Shown: positions 36,382 to 45,851, counted from the first letter of the stretch. The stretch: 64,000 nt of DNA from Streptomyces roseochromogenus subsp. oscitans DS 12.976 (GCF_000497445.1 NZ_CM002285.1:9485694-9549693), one strand, 5' to 3'. Numbers and translations: made by a program. Notes: generated by a model not told the origin, from the letters alone.

Positions 36382-36819
36382 ATGGCCAGCACACCGTCCC
36401 CCGCCCGCATACGCGCAAGGCGCCCGGTCACGGGCCGCGTGCAACCGCCCGCGACCGGATTCACGCGACGCCACCGCAAGACGGTGACCGCCCTTGGGGC
36501 CACACTCGCAGCGGCGTTGTTCTTCTTCGCCGGCGTGGGAGTCGCGACGATGGTGATCACGCAACAGATGAAGTCCAACATCGGCAAGCTCGCCGCCGGC
36601 TTCCCCGGCGGCGCCCAGCCACCCGGGGCAGCCGGCGGCCTACCGTTCGGCCCTCCGGCCCCGTTGGGCGGAACCGGCGAGGATCTCAAGGGCTGGGCGA
36701 AGGAGCAGGGCCTGCCCGACGGCCTGCCCGACCAGATCCTCGGGATGCTTCACCAGCGCTACCCAGGCGGCGCACCGGGGGCGGTGAAAGACAAGCTCAG
36801 CCAGCAGTTCGGCGGCTGA
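36382..36819 (+). CDS. Small single-pass membrane protein, unknown function
   Basis: AAAGGCAC precedes the ATG at 36382; 145 residues. A basic N-terminus (FTRRHRKT) leads to one membrane helix (ALGATLAAALFFFAGVGVA). The remainder is Gly/Pro-rich and extracytoplasmic, ending in two short helices (EDLKGWAKEQGLP, ILGMLHQRYPG). No family recognised. It follows the cupin gene by 54 bp in the same direction. Confidence 0.65.
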   Translation: MASTPSPARIRARRPVTGRVQPPATGFTRRHRKTVTALGATLAAALFFFAGVGVATMVITQQMKSNIGKLAAGFPGGAQPPGAAGGLPFGPPAPLGGTGEDLKGWAKEQGLPDGLPDQILGMLHQRYPGGAPGAVKDKLSQQFGG

Positions 36820-36952
36820 GGGCACTACCACCCGACCTTGCCTCCCCGACCGGACGGCGGGCGATCCATGTGCGTACGTGAAGGCTTGCCGCGCGCTGGG
36901 CGCCCGCATTCCGGATCCCCTGTGAACCGTCCCTGTGTGAGGAGACCCACCG

Positions 36953-38581
36953 TTGTCCTTCGGACCCCTGCATGAGTACGACGTGCCAAGCCCGGAGATC
37001 CAATCGGGAGCCGGGCACCGCGGCGACGTCGATGTCCTGGTCATCGGCGCCGGCCCCACCGGGTTGACCGCCGCTTGCGAAGCCCTGCGCCACGGCCTGA
37101 GCGTGCGCATCGTCGACCGCAAACCCGGCCGCTCCACCTTCTCCAAGGCGCTGGTCGTCCACGCCCGCACCCTGGAGATCTTCGAAACCATGGGCGTGGC
37201 CGAGCAGATCCTCACCGAAGGCGCCCGATTCACCGCTCTCAACGTGTACACCCGGCGCCGCCGCCCGGTACGCGTGGATCTGCTCGGCCTCCCCTGGGGC
37301 GACACGGCCTACCCCTTCTGGCTGTCCATCCCCCAGTACGCCACCGAACGCGTTCTCGAATCACACCTCAACCAAAGAGGCGGCAGGATCGAGTGGGGGG
37401 TCGAGCTGGACGAGATCCACAGCAACGGCAACCACGTCACCGTCACGCTCCAACACGGCACCTGGAGACGTGAGGTGACACGCGCACGCTGGCTCATCGG
37501 CTGCGACGGCGGCCGCAGCCGCGTCAGGGCCGCCGCCGGCCTGCGGCTGGAGCGCTCGGACGCCGGGGCGAACTTCGTCCTGGCCGACGTCAAGACCACC
37601 GCAGATCTCGTCGAAGACGAAGGGCACGTCTTCCTCGCGCCGGAAGGCATGCTGCTCATCGTGCCGATGCCCGAGCCGCGCCGATGGCGCATCATCGCGC
37701 ATGCCCCCCAGGCCGGGCAGGATACGTCACTGCCCGTCGGCAAAGCCTTCCTCGACGACCTGATCCGACGGCGGTCGGGGATCACATTCGGCAGCCACGA
37801 CGTAACGTGGACTTCCCAGTTCCAGCTCAGCCACGGCCTGGCCGACCACTACCGCCGCGGACGGGTCTTCCTCGCCGGAGACGCCGCCCACATCCACAGC
37901 CCGGTCGGCGGCCAGGGGCTCAACACCGGCGTACAGGACGCCCATAACCTGCTCTGGAAACTCGCAGCCGCGCGGCACATGCAACCCGGACTGGCCGACA
38001 GCCTCCTCGACAGCTACGAGGCCGAGCGGCGCCCTGTCGCCCACTCCATGGTCCGCCAAACCGCCCGCGCAACCAGCGCGCTGACCACACGCACACCCGC
38101 GCTCCGACACCTCCTCGCCACCCTCGCCCCCCACCTCCTCACCCGGCCCGCCACGCAGGCACGCCTGGGCCGTGGCGTCGGCATGCTGGACATCGGCTAC
38201 CCGAACAGCCCCCTGGCGAACGCGGCACCCATGTCTCCCGGAGCCGGCCTGCGGATGCCGAACCTCGCACTGCGCGCCGGAGGCCGCCTCCACCAGCGGC
38301 TGAACCCGCTGGGCCACACCTGGATCGTGCATGGCCGCCCCGGCAGCACAGCCTCCGACCCCAGCGACCCGTGGTGGGCCGGCCTGCCTGTGGTCTTCCT
38401 CCCCGACGACCAACTCACCGAACCCCTCACCGGCCTGGCGCGAGTCACCCTCGTACGGCCCGACGGATACATAGCCGCGACCGGCGCGATCGCCGAAGCG
38501 GTCTGGTCCCAGCTGCCGACGTTCGCCCGCCCCTTCACTGTCATCTCGCACAACGGCAGCGGCCGCACCGCAGCCACCTGA
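36953..38581 (+). CDS. FAD-dependent aromatic monooxygenase (PheA/TfdB, PF01494 type)
   Basis: The TTG at 36953 is preceded by GAGGAG; 542 residues. The Rossmann motif VLVIGAGPTGLTAACEALRH binds FAD. IGCDGGRSRVRAAAG is the DG motif, and VFLAGDAAHIHSPVGGQGLN (~304-323) is the GD motif contacting both FAD ribityl and NAD(P)H. The C-terminal thioredoxin-like region is present (HTWIVHGRP, ATGAIAEAVW). These enzymes hydroxylate phenols or polyketide aromatics, or oxidise antibiotics such as rifampicin. The exporter upstream and redox enzymes downstream suggest detoxification; no biosynthetic genes are close. Confidence 0.85.
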   Translation: MSFGPLHEYDVPSPEIQSGAGHRGDVDVLVIGAGPTGLTAACEALRHGLSVRIVDRKPGRSTFSKALVVHARTLEIFETMGVAEQILTEGARFTALNVYTRRRRPVRVDLLGLPWGDTAYPFWLSIPQYATERVLESHLNQRGGRIEWGVELDEIHSNGNHVTVTLQHGTWRREVTRARWLIGCDGGRSRVRAAAGLRLERSDAGANFVLADVKTTADLVEDEGHVFLAPEGMLLIVPMPEPRRWRIIAHAPQAGQDTSLPVGKAFLDDLIRRRSGITFGSHDVTWTSQFQLSHGLADHYRRGRVFLAGDAAHIHSPVGGQGLNTGVQDAHNLLWKLAAARHMQPGLADSLLDSYEAERRPVAHSMVRQTARATSALTTRTPALRHLLATLAPHLLTRPATQARLGRGVGMLDIGYPNSPLANAAPMSPGAGLRMPNLALRAGGRLHQRLNPLGHTWIVHGRPGSTASDPSDPWWAGLPVVFLPDDQLTEPLTGLARVTLVRPDGYIAATGAIAEAVWSQLPTFARPFTVISHNGSGRTAAT

Positions 38582-38638
38582 CCCCGTAAAGCAGCGCGTA
38601 CCGTCGCGGTGGACCGGTCCCCGGTCATACGTCTTCGA

Positions 38639-39256
38639 TCAGGTTCCGGTCGGGGCGTGCGGCTGCGGGAGCGCGCCGGAGCGTTCCAGGGTGGTGAGCC
38701 ACTGGGTGACGACGGCGTCGATGAAGGTGTCGGTGACCTGTCCGCGGTCGAGGAAGAGCCGGGCGAGGACGGGCCCGTAGAGCATCGTGTACTCGTCGTC
38801 GTTGATCTGGACGCCGGAGGGTTCGAGCAGTTTGTTCAGCGCCGCGTGGCGGTCCTGGCCGATGCGGGCGAGGGCGTGGGCGCTGTCGGGGTCGTGGTCG
38901 GCCTGCGCGGTGACGGCGAGGACGGCGGTACGGATGGCGGGGTCGCTGATGCCGTTGCGCAGGCTTTTCAGCCAGGCGGTGGCCACGGCGCGCACGTCGC
39001 TGCCCGGCTCGGGGTAGTCGCCGAGGTCGGGGCCTTCGAGGATGAGGTCGAAGAGCAGGGCGGCGCGGTTGGCCCAGTGCCGGTAGAGGGTCTGGCGGGT
39101 GACGTCGGCCCGCTCGGCCAGCAGGGCGTAGGTCAGTCCGGTCGGCCCGACCTCGGGCAGCAGCTCGCGCGCGACGGTGAGGATGCGGGCGCGTGTGCGC
39201 TGGACGCGCGGGTTGCTGAGGGTCGGCTGGCGGCGGTGAACGGGCGTGGAGGACAT
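38639..39256 (-). CDS. TetR-family regulator
   Basis: 205 residues from the ATG at 39256. The HTH is clear: RILTVARELLPEVGPTGLTY, ALLAERADVTRQTLYRHWAN. The ligand domain ends AVVTQWLTTLERSGALPQPH. It is divergent from the first quinone-oxidoreductase gene, and the 157-bp spacer between them carries four copies of an ATCACAC half-site, two forming a perfect inverted repeat. It is the probable repressor of that oxidoreductase and of the genes behind it. Confidence 0.88.
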   Translation of the reverse strand: MSSTPVHRRQPTLSNPRVQRTRARILTVARELLPEVGPTGLTYALLAERADVTRQTLYRHWANRAALLFDLILEGPDLGDYPEPGSDVRAVATAWLKSLRNGISDPAIRTAVLAVTAQADHDPDSAHALARIGQDRHAALNKLLEPSGVQINDDEYTMLYGPVLARLFLDRGQVTDTFIDAVVTQWLTTLERSGALPQPHAPTGT

Positions 39257-39287
39257 GAGGCCATCCTACCTAAGAATCATACATAGC

Positions 39288-39362
39288 GTGTGATGATGGT
39301 CACGGCCGCCCGGACTTCACCAATCACACGTCCTGTGTGATACACAGGAAGAGCAATCACAC
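39288..39362. promoter_or_regulatory. TetR operator region with four ATCACAC half-sites
   Basis: GTGTGAT at 39288-39294, ATCACAC at 39323-39329, GTGTGAT at 39335-39341 and ATCACAC at 39356-39362. The middle pair is a perfect palindrome with a 5-bp centre (39323-39341), the typical size of a TetR operator. The sites lie between the TetR start and the oxidoreductase start, so both promoters would be covered. Confidence 0.75.
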
Positions 39363-39413
39363 GCACTGAATGATTCAGGGTGTGTGCAGTTTCCTTCCTT
39401 CCGGGAGTTCCTG

Positions 39414-40322
39414 ATGTCCACTGCGATCACTTTCTCCGAGTACGGCGCGCCCGGCGTGCTGACACTGTCGGAGGTCCCGACGCCGGAGCCGGGCCCGGGC
39501 CAGGTCCGCGTCCGCGTGCGGGCCGCCGCCGTGAACCCGATCGACGTGCGGATCCGCGCGGGGATGATGCAGGGCGTCTTCCCTGTCGAGTTCCCGATGA
39601 TCCCGGGCTGGGACGTCGCCGGTGTGGTCGACAAGGCCGGCGAGGAGGCGAGCTTCACGGTCGGCGACGAGGTCTTTGGCGTCGCCGCGGTCGGTGGCTA
39701 CAGCGAGTTCGCGCTGCTGGACCGACCGTTCGCCAAGCCGAAGGAGCTGTCGTTCGAGACCGCAGCCGGCCTGATCACCGTCGGAGAAGCCGCCTACCGG
39801 GCCCTGGAGCACCTGGGGGTCGGGGCGGGTCAGACGCTGCTGATCCACGGTGCGGGCGGCAGCGTCGGCACCATCGCGGTGCAGCTGGCCGCCGCCCGCG
39901 GTATCGCCGTGGTCGGCACCGTCGCCGAGCAGGACGTCGAGCGCGTCAACCGTCTCGGCGCCACCGCCGTCCGCTACGGCGAGGGCTGGGTGGAGCGGGT
40001 GAAGGCCGCGGCTGCGGGCGGGGTGGACTTCGTGTTCGACGCCTCCGGCGCGGGCGTGCTCGCCGAGTCCGTCGCCCTGGCCGGCGACGCCGGCCGGGTC
40101 ATCACCATCGCCGACCCGTCCTTCGCCCAGCACGGGGTGCGCTTCACCGGAATGGACCCGGCCGACCGGTTCCCCGAGGCCCTGCCGCAGCTGGCCGGCC
40201 TGATCGCCGCAGGCAAGCTCGACGTCCCGGTGTGGCGCGCCTACCCGCTCGCCGAGGCCGCGCAGGCCCACGCCGACATCGAAGCCCGCCGAAACGAGGG
40301 CAAGGTCGTCCTCCTCCCCTGA
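39414..40322 (+). CDS. Quinone oxidoreductase-like MDR enzyme (zinc-independent)
   Basis: 302 residues; GGGAG precedes the ATG at 39414. The N-terminal GroES-like domain (VRVRAAAVNPIDVRIRAGMM) lacks zinc-binding cysteines. The NADPH-binding Rossmann motif is LLIHGAGGSVGTIAVQLAAA; the end (YPLAEAAQAHADIEARRNEG, KVVLLP) is typical of QOR/AdhP-like proteins. These enzymes reduce quinones or activated alkenes with NADPH. It is 60-70% similar by eye to the enzyme at 43.2 kb. Control by the divergent TetR is likely. Confidence 0.88.
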   Translation: MSTAITFSEYGAPGVLTLSEVPTPEPGPGQVRVRVRAAAVNPIDVRIRAGMMQGVFPVEFPMIPGWDVAGVVDKAGEEASFTVGDEVFGVAAVGGYSEFALLDRPFAKPKELSFETAAGLITVGEAAYRALEHLGVGAGQTLLIHGAGGSVGTIAVQLAAARGIAVVGTVAEQDVERVNRLGATAVRYGEGWVERVKAAAAGGVDFVFDASGAGVLAESVALAGDAGRVITIADPSFAQHGVRFTGMDPADRFPEALPQLAGLIAAGKLDVPVWRAYPLAEAAQAHADIEARRNEGKVVLLP

Positions 40323-40456
40323 CCCTGCAGCCCCCGTCTCGCGCGGGCAAGTGAGGCGGCCCCGGGCCGCGGCCGGGGCACGCCCGGACCGGCTGCGGCC
40401 CCGTCCGAAGCGTCCGTGACATCACCTGTCAGCCACGAGACGAGAGCGGAAAGCCG

Positions 40457-40798
40457 ATGGCAGCCTGCACCACCCTCCCGCCACTGACGGCGGACGCGGA
40501 CCTGGCCGCCGCGTTCGAGGTCCTTGGCCAGAAGTGGAACGGCATCATCCTGCACACCCTGGCCACCCGGCCCGCCCGCTACGGCGAACTGCGCACCGCG
40601 ATCCGCCCGATCAGCACCAAGATGCTCGCCGCGAGGCTGCGTGAACTCGTCGACGCCGGGCTGGTCACCCACGCCCAACTGCCCCCCGGTCCTGCCACCT
40701 ACACCCTCACCGCCGACGGCCGGGCCCTGCTGACCGCCCTGGAGCACATCCGCACCTGGTGGCAGCAGCGCATCCCCGCCACCCCACCCATCTCTTGA
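40457..40798 (+). CDS. HxlR-family transcriptional regulator
   Basis: 113 residues; ATG at 40457 behind GAGCGGAAAG. The winged helix is AFEVLGQKWNGIILHTLATR, ELRTAIRPISTKMLAARLRE, LVDAGLV, with the wing ATYTLTADGRALLTALEHI. The usual N-terminal Cys of redox-sensing HxlR/QorR/HypR regulators is visible (MAACTTLPPL), so thiol-based sensing of electrophiles is possible. It precedes the alpha/beta hydrolase by 20 bp and is probably cotranscribed. Its 3' end is duplicated at 29.7 kb. Confidence 0.88.
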   Translation: MAACTTLPPLTADADLAAAFEVLGQKWNGIILHTLATRPARYGELRTAIRPISTKMLAARLRELVDAGLVTHAQLPPGPATYTLTADGRALLTALEHIRTWWQQRIPATPPIS

Positions 40799-40818
40799 CC
40801 CTCAAGGAACGATCCGCC

Positions 40819-41619
40819 ATGTCAACTCGCCACCTCCCCGAGCCCACGTTCGCCCGTACTCGCCTCGGCTCAGGCCCCGGCCTGGTCCTCGCCCACGGCG
40901 CCGGCAGCAGCCTGGCCAACACCTACGGGCCCATCCTGGACCAACTGGCCGCCCGCCACACCGTCGTCGGCATCGACTACCCCGGCAGCGGCGACACCCC
41001 CCGTTCCGCCACGCCGCTGTCGGTGGACGACCTGGCCGACCAGCTCGTCGCCGCGGCCGACGCCGAAGGACTCGGCCGCTTCGCCCTGTCCGGGTTCTCT
41101 CTCGGCGGCCCGGTCGCGATCCGCGCCGCCGCCCGGCACCCCGAGCGCGTCACCGCGCTCGTGCTGACAGCCACCTTCCCCCACCGCAGCAACCGCCTCG
41201 CCCTCGCCTCCTCCGTATGGCGGAAGATCGCTGCTTCGGGCGACCAGCAGATGCTGGCCGAGTTCCTCGTCATGATGTCGCTGGGCACGCAGGCGCTGGA
41301 GTCGATGTCTGCTGAGCAGTTGCAGCAGACCCTGGGCTTCGCCGCCGCCACCGCCGCCGACGGCACCCCCGAGCAGGCCGACCTCGTCGGCCGGGCCGAC
41401 GTCCGCGAGGACCTGGCCGGCATCACGGTGCCCACCCTGGTGATATCGACCTCCGACGACTGGTTCACCTCGACCGCGCTGCACCGGCAGATCGCCGAGA
41501 CGATCCCCGGCGCCGAACTCGCCGAACTCGCCACCGGCCACCTCCCCATGGTCGAACTCCCCGAGGAATGGCTGCGCCTGATCACCGACTTCCTCGCCAA
41601 GCACAGCCAGTCGGGCTGA
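40819..41619 (+). CDS. Alpha/beta hydrolase
   Basis: AAGGAA precedes the ATG at 40819; 266 residues. LVLAHGAGSSLANTYGPILD gives the oxyanion loop, FALSGFSLGGPVAIRAAARH contains the nucleophile elbow G-F-S-L-G, the acid is expected in ISTSDDWFTS, and the His is in LATGHLPMVE. Cytoplasmic. The family hydrolyses esters, lactones or C-C bonds. Position between HxlR and the Old Yellow Enzyme suggests processing of reactive carbonyl or ester compounds, but no substrate can be inferred. Confidence 0.85.
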   Translation: MSTRHLPEPTFARTRLGSGPGLVLAHGAGSSLANTYGPILDQLAARHTVVGIDYPGSGDTPRSATPLSVDDLADQLVAAADAEGLGRFALSGFSLGGPVAIRAAARHPERVTALVLTATFPHRSNRLALASSVWRKIAASGDQQMLAEFLVMMSLGTQALESMSAEQLQQTLGFAAATAADGTPEQADLVGRADVREDLAGITVPTLVISTSDDWFTSTALHRQIAETIPGAELAELATGHLPMVELPEEWLRLITDFLAKHSQSG

Positions 41620-41775
41620 GGAGACCCTCCGCCACTGCACGGTGATGACAGCACAGCGGCATAGCGTGCGATACCCGCAGACGCCGATGCGCCGTCAGTT
41701 CCGTCCTGGGTGCCTGCCCGGCCTCGATCCGCCCGGGCAGGCATCCAGGTCCCATCCCCGATGAAATGGAGAAGC

Positions 41776-42849
41776 ATGACCACGGCATTCGACCCGATCG
41801 ACCTGGGCGGCCTGCGGCTGGCCAACCGCATCGCGATGGCTCCGCTGACCCGCAGCCGCGCCTACGGGCCTGGGGCGAGTCCGACCCCGTCGATGGCGAC
41901 GTATTACGCACAGCGCGCCGGTGCCGGACTGATCATCAGCGAGGCCACCCAGCCGTCGCTGGTCGGCCGGGGCTACCCCGACACCCCAGGGCTGTACTCC
42001 GCCGGGCAAGTACAGGCCTGGCTGCAGGTGACCGAGGCGGTACACCGCGAGGGCGGGGTGATCTTCGCCCAGCTGCAGCACGTCGGCCGGATCGGCGATC
42101 CCGGCCTGCTGCCCGACGGGCTCCGTTTCCTCGCGCCGTCGCCCATCGCCGCTGCCGGCCAGGTCTACACCGCGCACGGCCTGCGGGACCTCGTCACCCC
42201 GGTGGAGATGACCGAGGCAGACATCGCCCAGACCATCGCCGATTTCGCCCACGCCGCCCGCAACGCGATCGCGGCGGGCTTCGACGGGGTCGAACTGCAC
42301 GGCGCCAACGGCTACCTGCTGCACCAGTTCCTCGCGACCAACGCCAACCAGCGCACCGACGGCTGGGGCGGCTCGGTGGAAGGCAGGATCCGGTTCACCG
42401 TCGAGGTCACGCGCGCGGTCGCCGACGCCATCGGCGCACACCGCACAGGCTTGCGGATCTCCCCGAACAACCCCAACTACGACATCACCGAGGACGGCTA
42501 CCACGACACCTACCAGGCGCTGGTGGAGGCGATCGAGCCGATAGGGCCGGCCTACCTGCACGTCCTGGAAGAACGCGACATCCGGGACCTGACGTTGCAA
42601 CTGCGCAAGCACTTCAGCGGCACCTTCATCCTCAACCCCCACACCCCGGGGCGCCCCACTGGCGTTCCCGAACTCGCCCTGATCGAGGACGGCACCGCCG
42701 ACTTGATCGCCTACGGCGCCCAGTTCATCGCCAACCCCGACCTGCCCGCCCGCCTCGCCGTCGGCGGCCCCTTCAACACACCAGAGCGGGCCACCTACTA
42801 CGGCGGCGACGAACGCGGCTACACCGACTACCCCACACTCACCGACTGA
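41776..42849 (+). CDS. Old Yellow Enzyme family alkene reductase
   Basis: ATGGAGAAGC precedes the ATG at 41776; 357 residues, the usual length. LRLANRIAMAPLTRSRAYGP is the FMN-binding first strand, IFAQLQHVGRIGDP carries the Gln-His pair, ELHGANGYLLHQFLATNANQ the His-Gly-Ala-Asn substrate site, and YGAQFIANPDLPARLAVGGP the phosphate-binding end. OYEs reduce activated C=C bonds (enones, nitroesters, quinones) with NADPH. It fits the neighbouring quinone reductases as part of an electrophile-detoxification set. Confidence 0.92.
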   Translation: MTTAFDPIDLGGLRLANRIAMAPLTRSRAYGPGASPTPSMATYYAQRAGAGLIISEATQPSLVGRGYPDTPGLYSAGQVQAWLQVTEAVHREGGVIFAQLQHVGRIGDPGLLPDGLRFLAPSPIAAAGQVYTAHGLRDLVTPVEMTEADIAQTIADFAHAARNAIAAGFDGVELHGANGYLLHQFLATNANQRTDGWGGSVEGRIRFTVEVTRAVADAIGAHRTGLRISPNNPNYDITEDGYHDTYQALVEAIEPIGPAYLHVLEERDIRDLTLQLRKHFSGTFILNPHTPGRPTGVPELALIEDGTADLIAYGAQFIANPDLPARLAVGGPFNTPERATYYGGDERGYTDYPTLTD

Positions 42850-43190
42850 CGGCGAGGATCAGCCATGGCATCGCCCCCAGTGCCGTTGTACGCACTCTCC
42901 AACCGACTGGCGCTTTCGCCTTCCCGGGAAGTAGACAGCCTGCCGGGCAGTTGCCCGATCGCGGGGAACCGCCGGGCCACGCGCGCACCAGCGCACCAGC
43001 CGCGATGCCGGAACACCCCAAGGAACCGCTGCAGCTGATCACCGCCTGCCTCACTAGGGCACACCGCCCGACCCTGTCTCGCGGTCTGTCCTGGTGAGGG
43101 TGGCCTCGACCCCTGACATCCAGATGCGAGATCCATCAGGGATCGGGGGCGGTTCTCTCGTTCGAATCATCTCTTTCCCAAGGAGTCTTT
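42850..43190. other. Intergenic region, nothing recognisable
   Basis: 341 bp between the OYE gene and the second quinone oxidoreductase. No gene, repeat or hairpin stands out. The promoter of the downstream gene is expected here; AAGGAG at 43179-43184 is its ribosome-binding site. Confidence 0.6.
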
Positions 43191-44135
43191 ATGCCCATTG
43201 CGATCACCTTCTCGCGCTACGGCGACCCGGACGTCCTCACCGTCTCGCAGGTCGAGCTGCCCCAGCCGGGGCCGGGCCAGGTGCGGGTCCGCGTGCGGGC
43301 AGCGAGCGTCAACCCGATTGACGCGAAGATCCGCTCCGGCATGATGGAGGGCATCGTGCCTGCCCAGTTCCCGGTGTTCCTGGGTCTGGACGTCTCCGGC
43401 GTCGTGGATGCCGCCGGTGCGGACGCCAGCGCAGCGGTGGGAGATGAGGTCTTCGGTGTCGTATCCGGTGTCGCATCCAGTGGTGGCTCCGGTGACGCGT
43501 CCGGTGGCGGCTACGCCGAGTACGCCATCCTTGGCCAGCCGGTGGCCAAACCGGAGCGGCTGTCGTGGGAGCTCGCCGCAGCCCTGCCTGTCGTCGGTAC
43601 GACTGCGTTTCGGGTGCTGAAGCAGCTGGGTGTCCACTCGGGCGAGACGCTGTTGATCCACGGTGCCGGCGGCAGCGTCGGGACGATCGCCGTCCAGCTC
43701 GCCGTCGCGCGCGGTATCACCGTCATCGCAACGGCCGGCGAGCACGACCACGAACGTCTTGCCACGCTCGGCGCGACGCCCGTGGCCTACGGCGACGGCT
43801 GGATGGACCGCGTCAAGACCGTCGCCCCGAACGGCGTGGACGCCGTCTTCGACGCTGCCGGCGCCGGGGTGCTCGCCCACTCCGTCGGCCTGACCGGTGA
43901 CAGGACGCGTGTCATCACCATCGCGGACATAACAGCCGCAGTGCACGACGTGCGGCTCAGCCGCAACAACCCCGCAGACCGCAGCTATGCGGCTCTGCCG
44001 GAACTGGCGGACCTGGCCACGTCCGGCAAGCTCACCCTCCCGATCTGGCGCACCTACCCACTCGCCGAGGCGGCCCAAGCGCACGCTGATCTCGAAGCCC
44101 GCAGCAACCGCGGAAAGATCGTCTTGCTGCCGTGA
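43191..44135 (+). CDS. Quinone oxidoreductase-like MDR enzyme, second copy
   Basis: 314 residues; AAGGAG precedes the ATG at 43191. Same layout as the 39.4-kb enzyme: VRVRAASVNPIDAKIRSGMM, no zinc ligands, LLIHGAGGSVGTIAVQLAVA for NADPH, and YPLAEAAQAHADLEARSNRG at the end. It differs by an inserted Gly/Ser/Ala-rich loop at residues ~85-103 (GVVSGVASSGGSGDASGGGY), built from short imperfect DNA repeats. The pair probably arose by duplication with divergence. Confidence 0.88.
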   Translation: MPIAITFSRYGDPDVLTVSQVELPQPGPGQVRVRVRAASVNPIDAKIRSGMMEGIVPAQFPVFLGLDVSGVVDAAGADASAAVGDEVFGVVSGVASSGGSGDASGGGYAEYAILGQPVAKPERLSWELAAALPVVGTTAFRVLKQLGVHSGETLLIHGAGGSVGTIAVQLAVARGITVIATAGEHDHERLATLGATPVAYGDGWMDRVKTVAPNGVDAVFDAAGAGVLAHSVGLTGDRTRVITIADITAAVHDVRLSRNNPADRSYAALPELADLATSGKLTLPIWRTYPLAEAAQAHADLEARSNRGKIVLLP

Positions 44136-44348
44136 CCGAGCCGGGCGCCACCCGCCGACGCCTGGCCGAACGCCTTCGACTCCTGGCCGGCGAAGCAACT
44201 GGCCGTCTTCGCCACCGAGGTCGTCCCAGCCGCCAAGGACGACCTGCGGCCTGAGCATGCGGCGCCTGCGACCAGTCACAGACCCGTGCCGCTGGATTTT
44301 CGGCGCTCTCTTTCCCCCTTTATGTCTCCCAAATGGTAAGGAGCCGAC
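44136..44348. other. Spacer with a C-terminal protein fragment
   Basis: A plus-strand frame at about 44155-44262 reads DAWPNAFDSWPAKQLAVFAT, EVVPAAKDDLRPEHA. It looks like the last helices of an enzyme but has no start of its own and I cannot name the family with confidence. AAGGAG at 44339-44344 serves the next gene. Confidence 0.35.
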
Positions 44349-44795
44349 ATGGCCAACGAGTTGAACCACATCATCGTCCACTGCCGCAACCGGCGGGAGT
44401 CCGCCGCGTTCCTGGCCGACCTGATGGCCGCCTCCGCGCCGGTCGAGTGGAGCCGCTTCACCCAGGTCACCACGTCGAACGGCGTCGGCATCGACTTCGC
44501 CGACGACCTGGTCCCCCACGCCGACATCAATGAAAGCCACCTCGCCTTCCTGGTGACCGAAGAGGAGTTCGACGGCATTCTGGCGCGCCTGAAGAAGGAC
44601 TCCATTCCCTTCTGGCCCAACCCGGCCAAGTCCGTCGAAGGCGAGATCAACCACGACTTCGGCGGCCGCGGCCTCTACACACTCGACCCAGGAGGCACGA
44701 TCATGATCGAGTTCATCACCACTCCCTACGGCGACATCCCCTCGCACCGGACCACCCCGGCGTCGTACACGTCGGACAACACTGCCCACGAATGA
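44349..44795 (+). CDS. VOC (glyoxalase/bleomycin-resistance fold) family protein
   Basis: 148 residues; AAGGAG precedes the ATG at 44349. Two beta-alpha-beta-beta-beta repeats: ELNHIIVHCRNRRESAAFLA and HLAFLVTEEEFDGILARLKK. Metal ligands may be the His in LNHIIVH and the Glu in GGTIMIEFITTPYG. The family covers glyoxalases, dioxygenases and drug-binding proteins. A damaged relative lies at 29.8 kb. It completes the run of redox and electrophile-handling genes. Confidence 0.85.
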   Translation: MANELNHIIVHCRNRRESAAFLADLMAASAPVEWSRFTQVTTSNGVGIDFADDLVPHADINESHLAFLVTEEEFDGILARLKKDSIPFWPNPAKSVEGEINHDFGGRGLYTLDPGGTIMIEFITTPYGDIPSHRTTPASYTSDNTAHE

Positions 44796-45021
44796 GGACG
44801 CTGCAAGAGCGGAAGGGCCCGGACGCAGCGAAGGAGCCGGCCGACTGCCGTAGCTGGTCCCCACGCCGCCACGGGAACCGGCGCGCGAGGTGAGCAGTCC
44901 TCGGACATTCCCCCTGCCTGCCCGGCCGCGATCCGGGGGCCGGGCAGGCACCCATGATTCAACCCCTGACGGCAGCCCGAGCATCGCCTGATCGTGTGCC
45001 TGGATCCCTCCGGAGCTCAAA

Positions 45022-45615
45022 GTGAAATCCGACATGCAACACCCCGCCACCGAGCGTTCCGACGCAGCCCGAAACCGGGCCCGTCTGCTGGAAGCAGCCA
45101 CTCGATTGGTCGCGGAACGAGGAGCCGAGCACGTGACCATGCAGGCGGTCGCGGAGGAAGCCGGGGTCGGGAAGGCCACGCTCTTCAGACGGTTCGGCGA
45201 CCGCAACGGCTTGCTCCTCGTCCTGCTGGGCGAAGCCGAGACACGGTTCCGGACTGCCTACACCGCAGGCCCACCTCCCCTGGGACCTGGAGCACCCGCC
45301 GCAGCCAGGCTGACTGCCTTCGGCAATGCGCTGATCGACCGCACAGCAGCAGACTCCGACCTCGGCATCGCCCTTGGTCGCCAGCTACCCCTCGAAATTC
45401 GCTGCACATCCGACACGGGGAAGGACTTCCACCGTCATGTCTCGTCACTTCTACGGGAGTCAGGCGCGGACGGGGACTGCGACATGCTCGCTTACGCACT
45501 GCTCGGCTTTATGAGCGTCGAAGTGTTGGACTTCCTGCGGCAGGAAGGTGCGGTACCTGCAGCCCGCCTGCAGGCTACCTGGGAAGACCTCGTCCAACGC
45601 CTGGCGCGGCCGTAG
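45022..45615 (+). CDS. TetR-family regulator
   Basis: The GTG at 45022 is behind CCGGAG; 197 residues (ATG at 45034 is the alternative). HTH: LLEAATRLVAERGAEHVTMQ, AVAEEAGVGKATLFRRFGDR. The C-terminal region (IALGRQLPLEIRCTSDTGKD, DMLAYALLGFMSVEVLDFLR) is a ligand domain. It is convergent with the next TetR gene; its target is not evident, with the preceding VOC gene the nearest candidate. Confidence 0.85.
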   Translation: MKSDMQHPATERSDAARNRARLLEAATRLVAERGAEHVTMQAVAEEAGVGKATLFRRFGDRNGLLLVLLGEAETRFRTAYTAGPPPLGPGAPAAARLTAFGNALIDRTAADSDLGIALGRQLPLEIRCTSDTGKDFHRHVSSLLRESGADGDCDMLAYALLGFMSVEVLDFLRQEGAVPAARLQATWEDLVQRLARP

Positions 45616-45851
45616 CGAGCCACCCGCTGGCGTTCGCGTGAACGTACACGTGGCGTAAGCCGACCTCAACACCCAGGGACGCCCCGCTCATCGCCGTTCG
45701 TGCAGGTCGTGTACCTCGTCCTCAGCGAGCTCGCGCCACCCGTCCATGGCCCTCATGATGCCGACCCGGCCGCGGCCGGATCACGCGGCCTCGGGCTCGC
45801 TTGAGGTTCCGTGACAGCAGCGCGGGCAGGCTGGGCGCGACGTGGCTTCGT

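Noticed and set aside
43167..45206. 679-codon minus-strand frame over the second quinone oxidoreductase and VOC genes
   Set aside because: No motifs; both covered genes have proper starts, ribosome-binding sites and family motifs.
45771..45783. GC-only palindrome (CGGCCGCGGCCG) between convergent TetR genes
   Set aside because: Short simple G/C palindromes are common by chance at this base composition.
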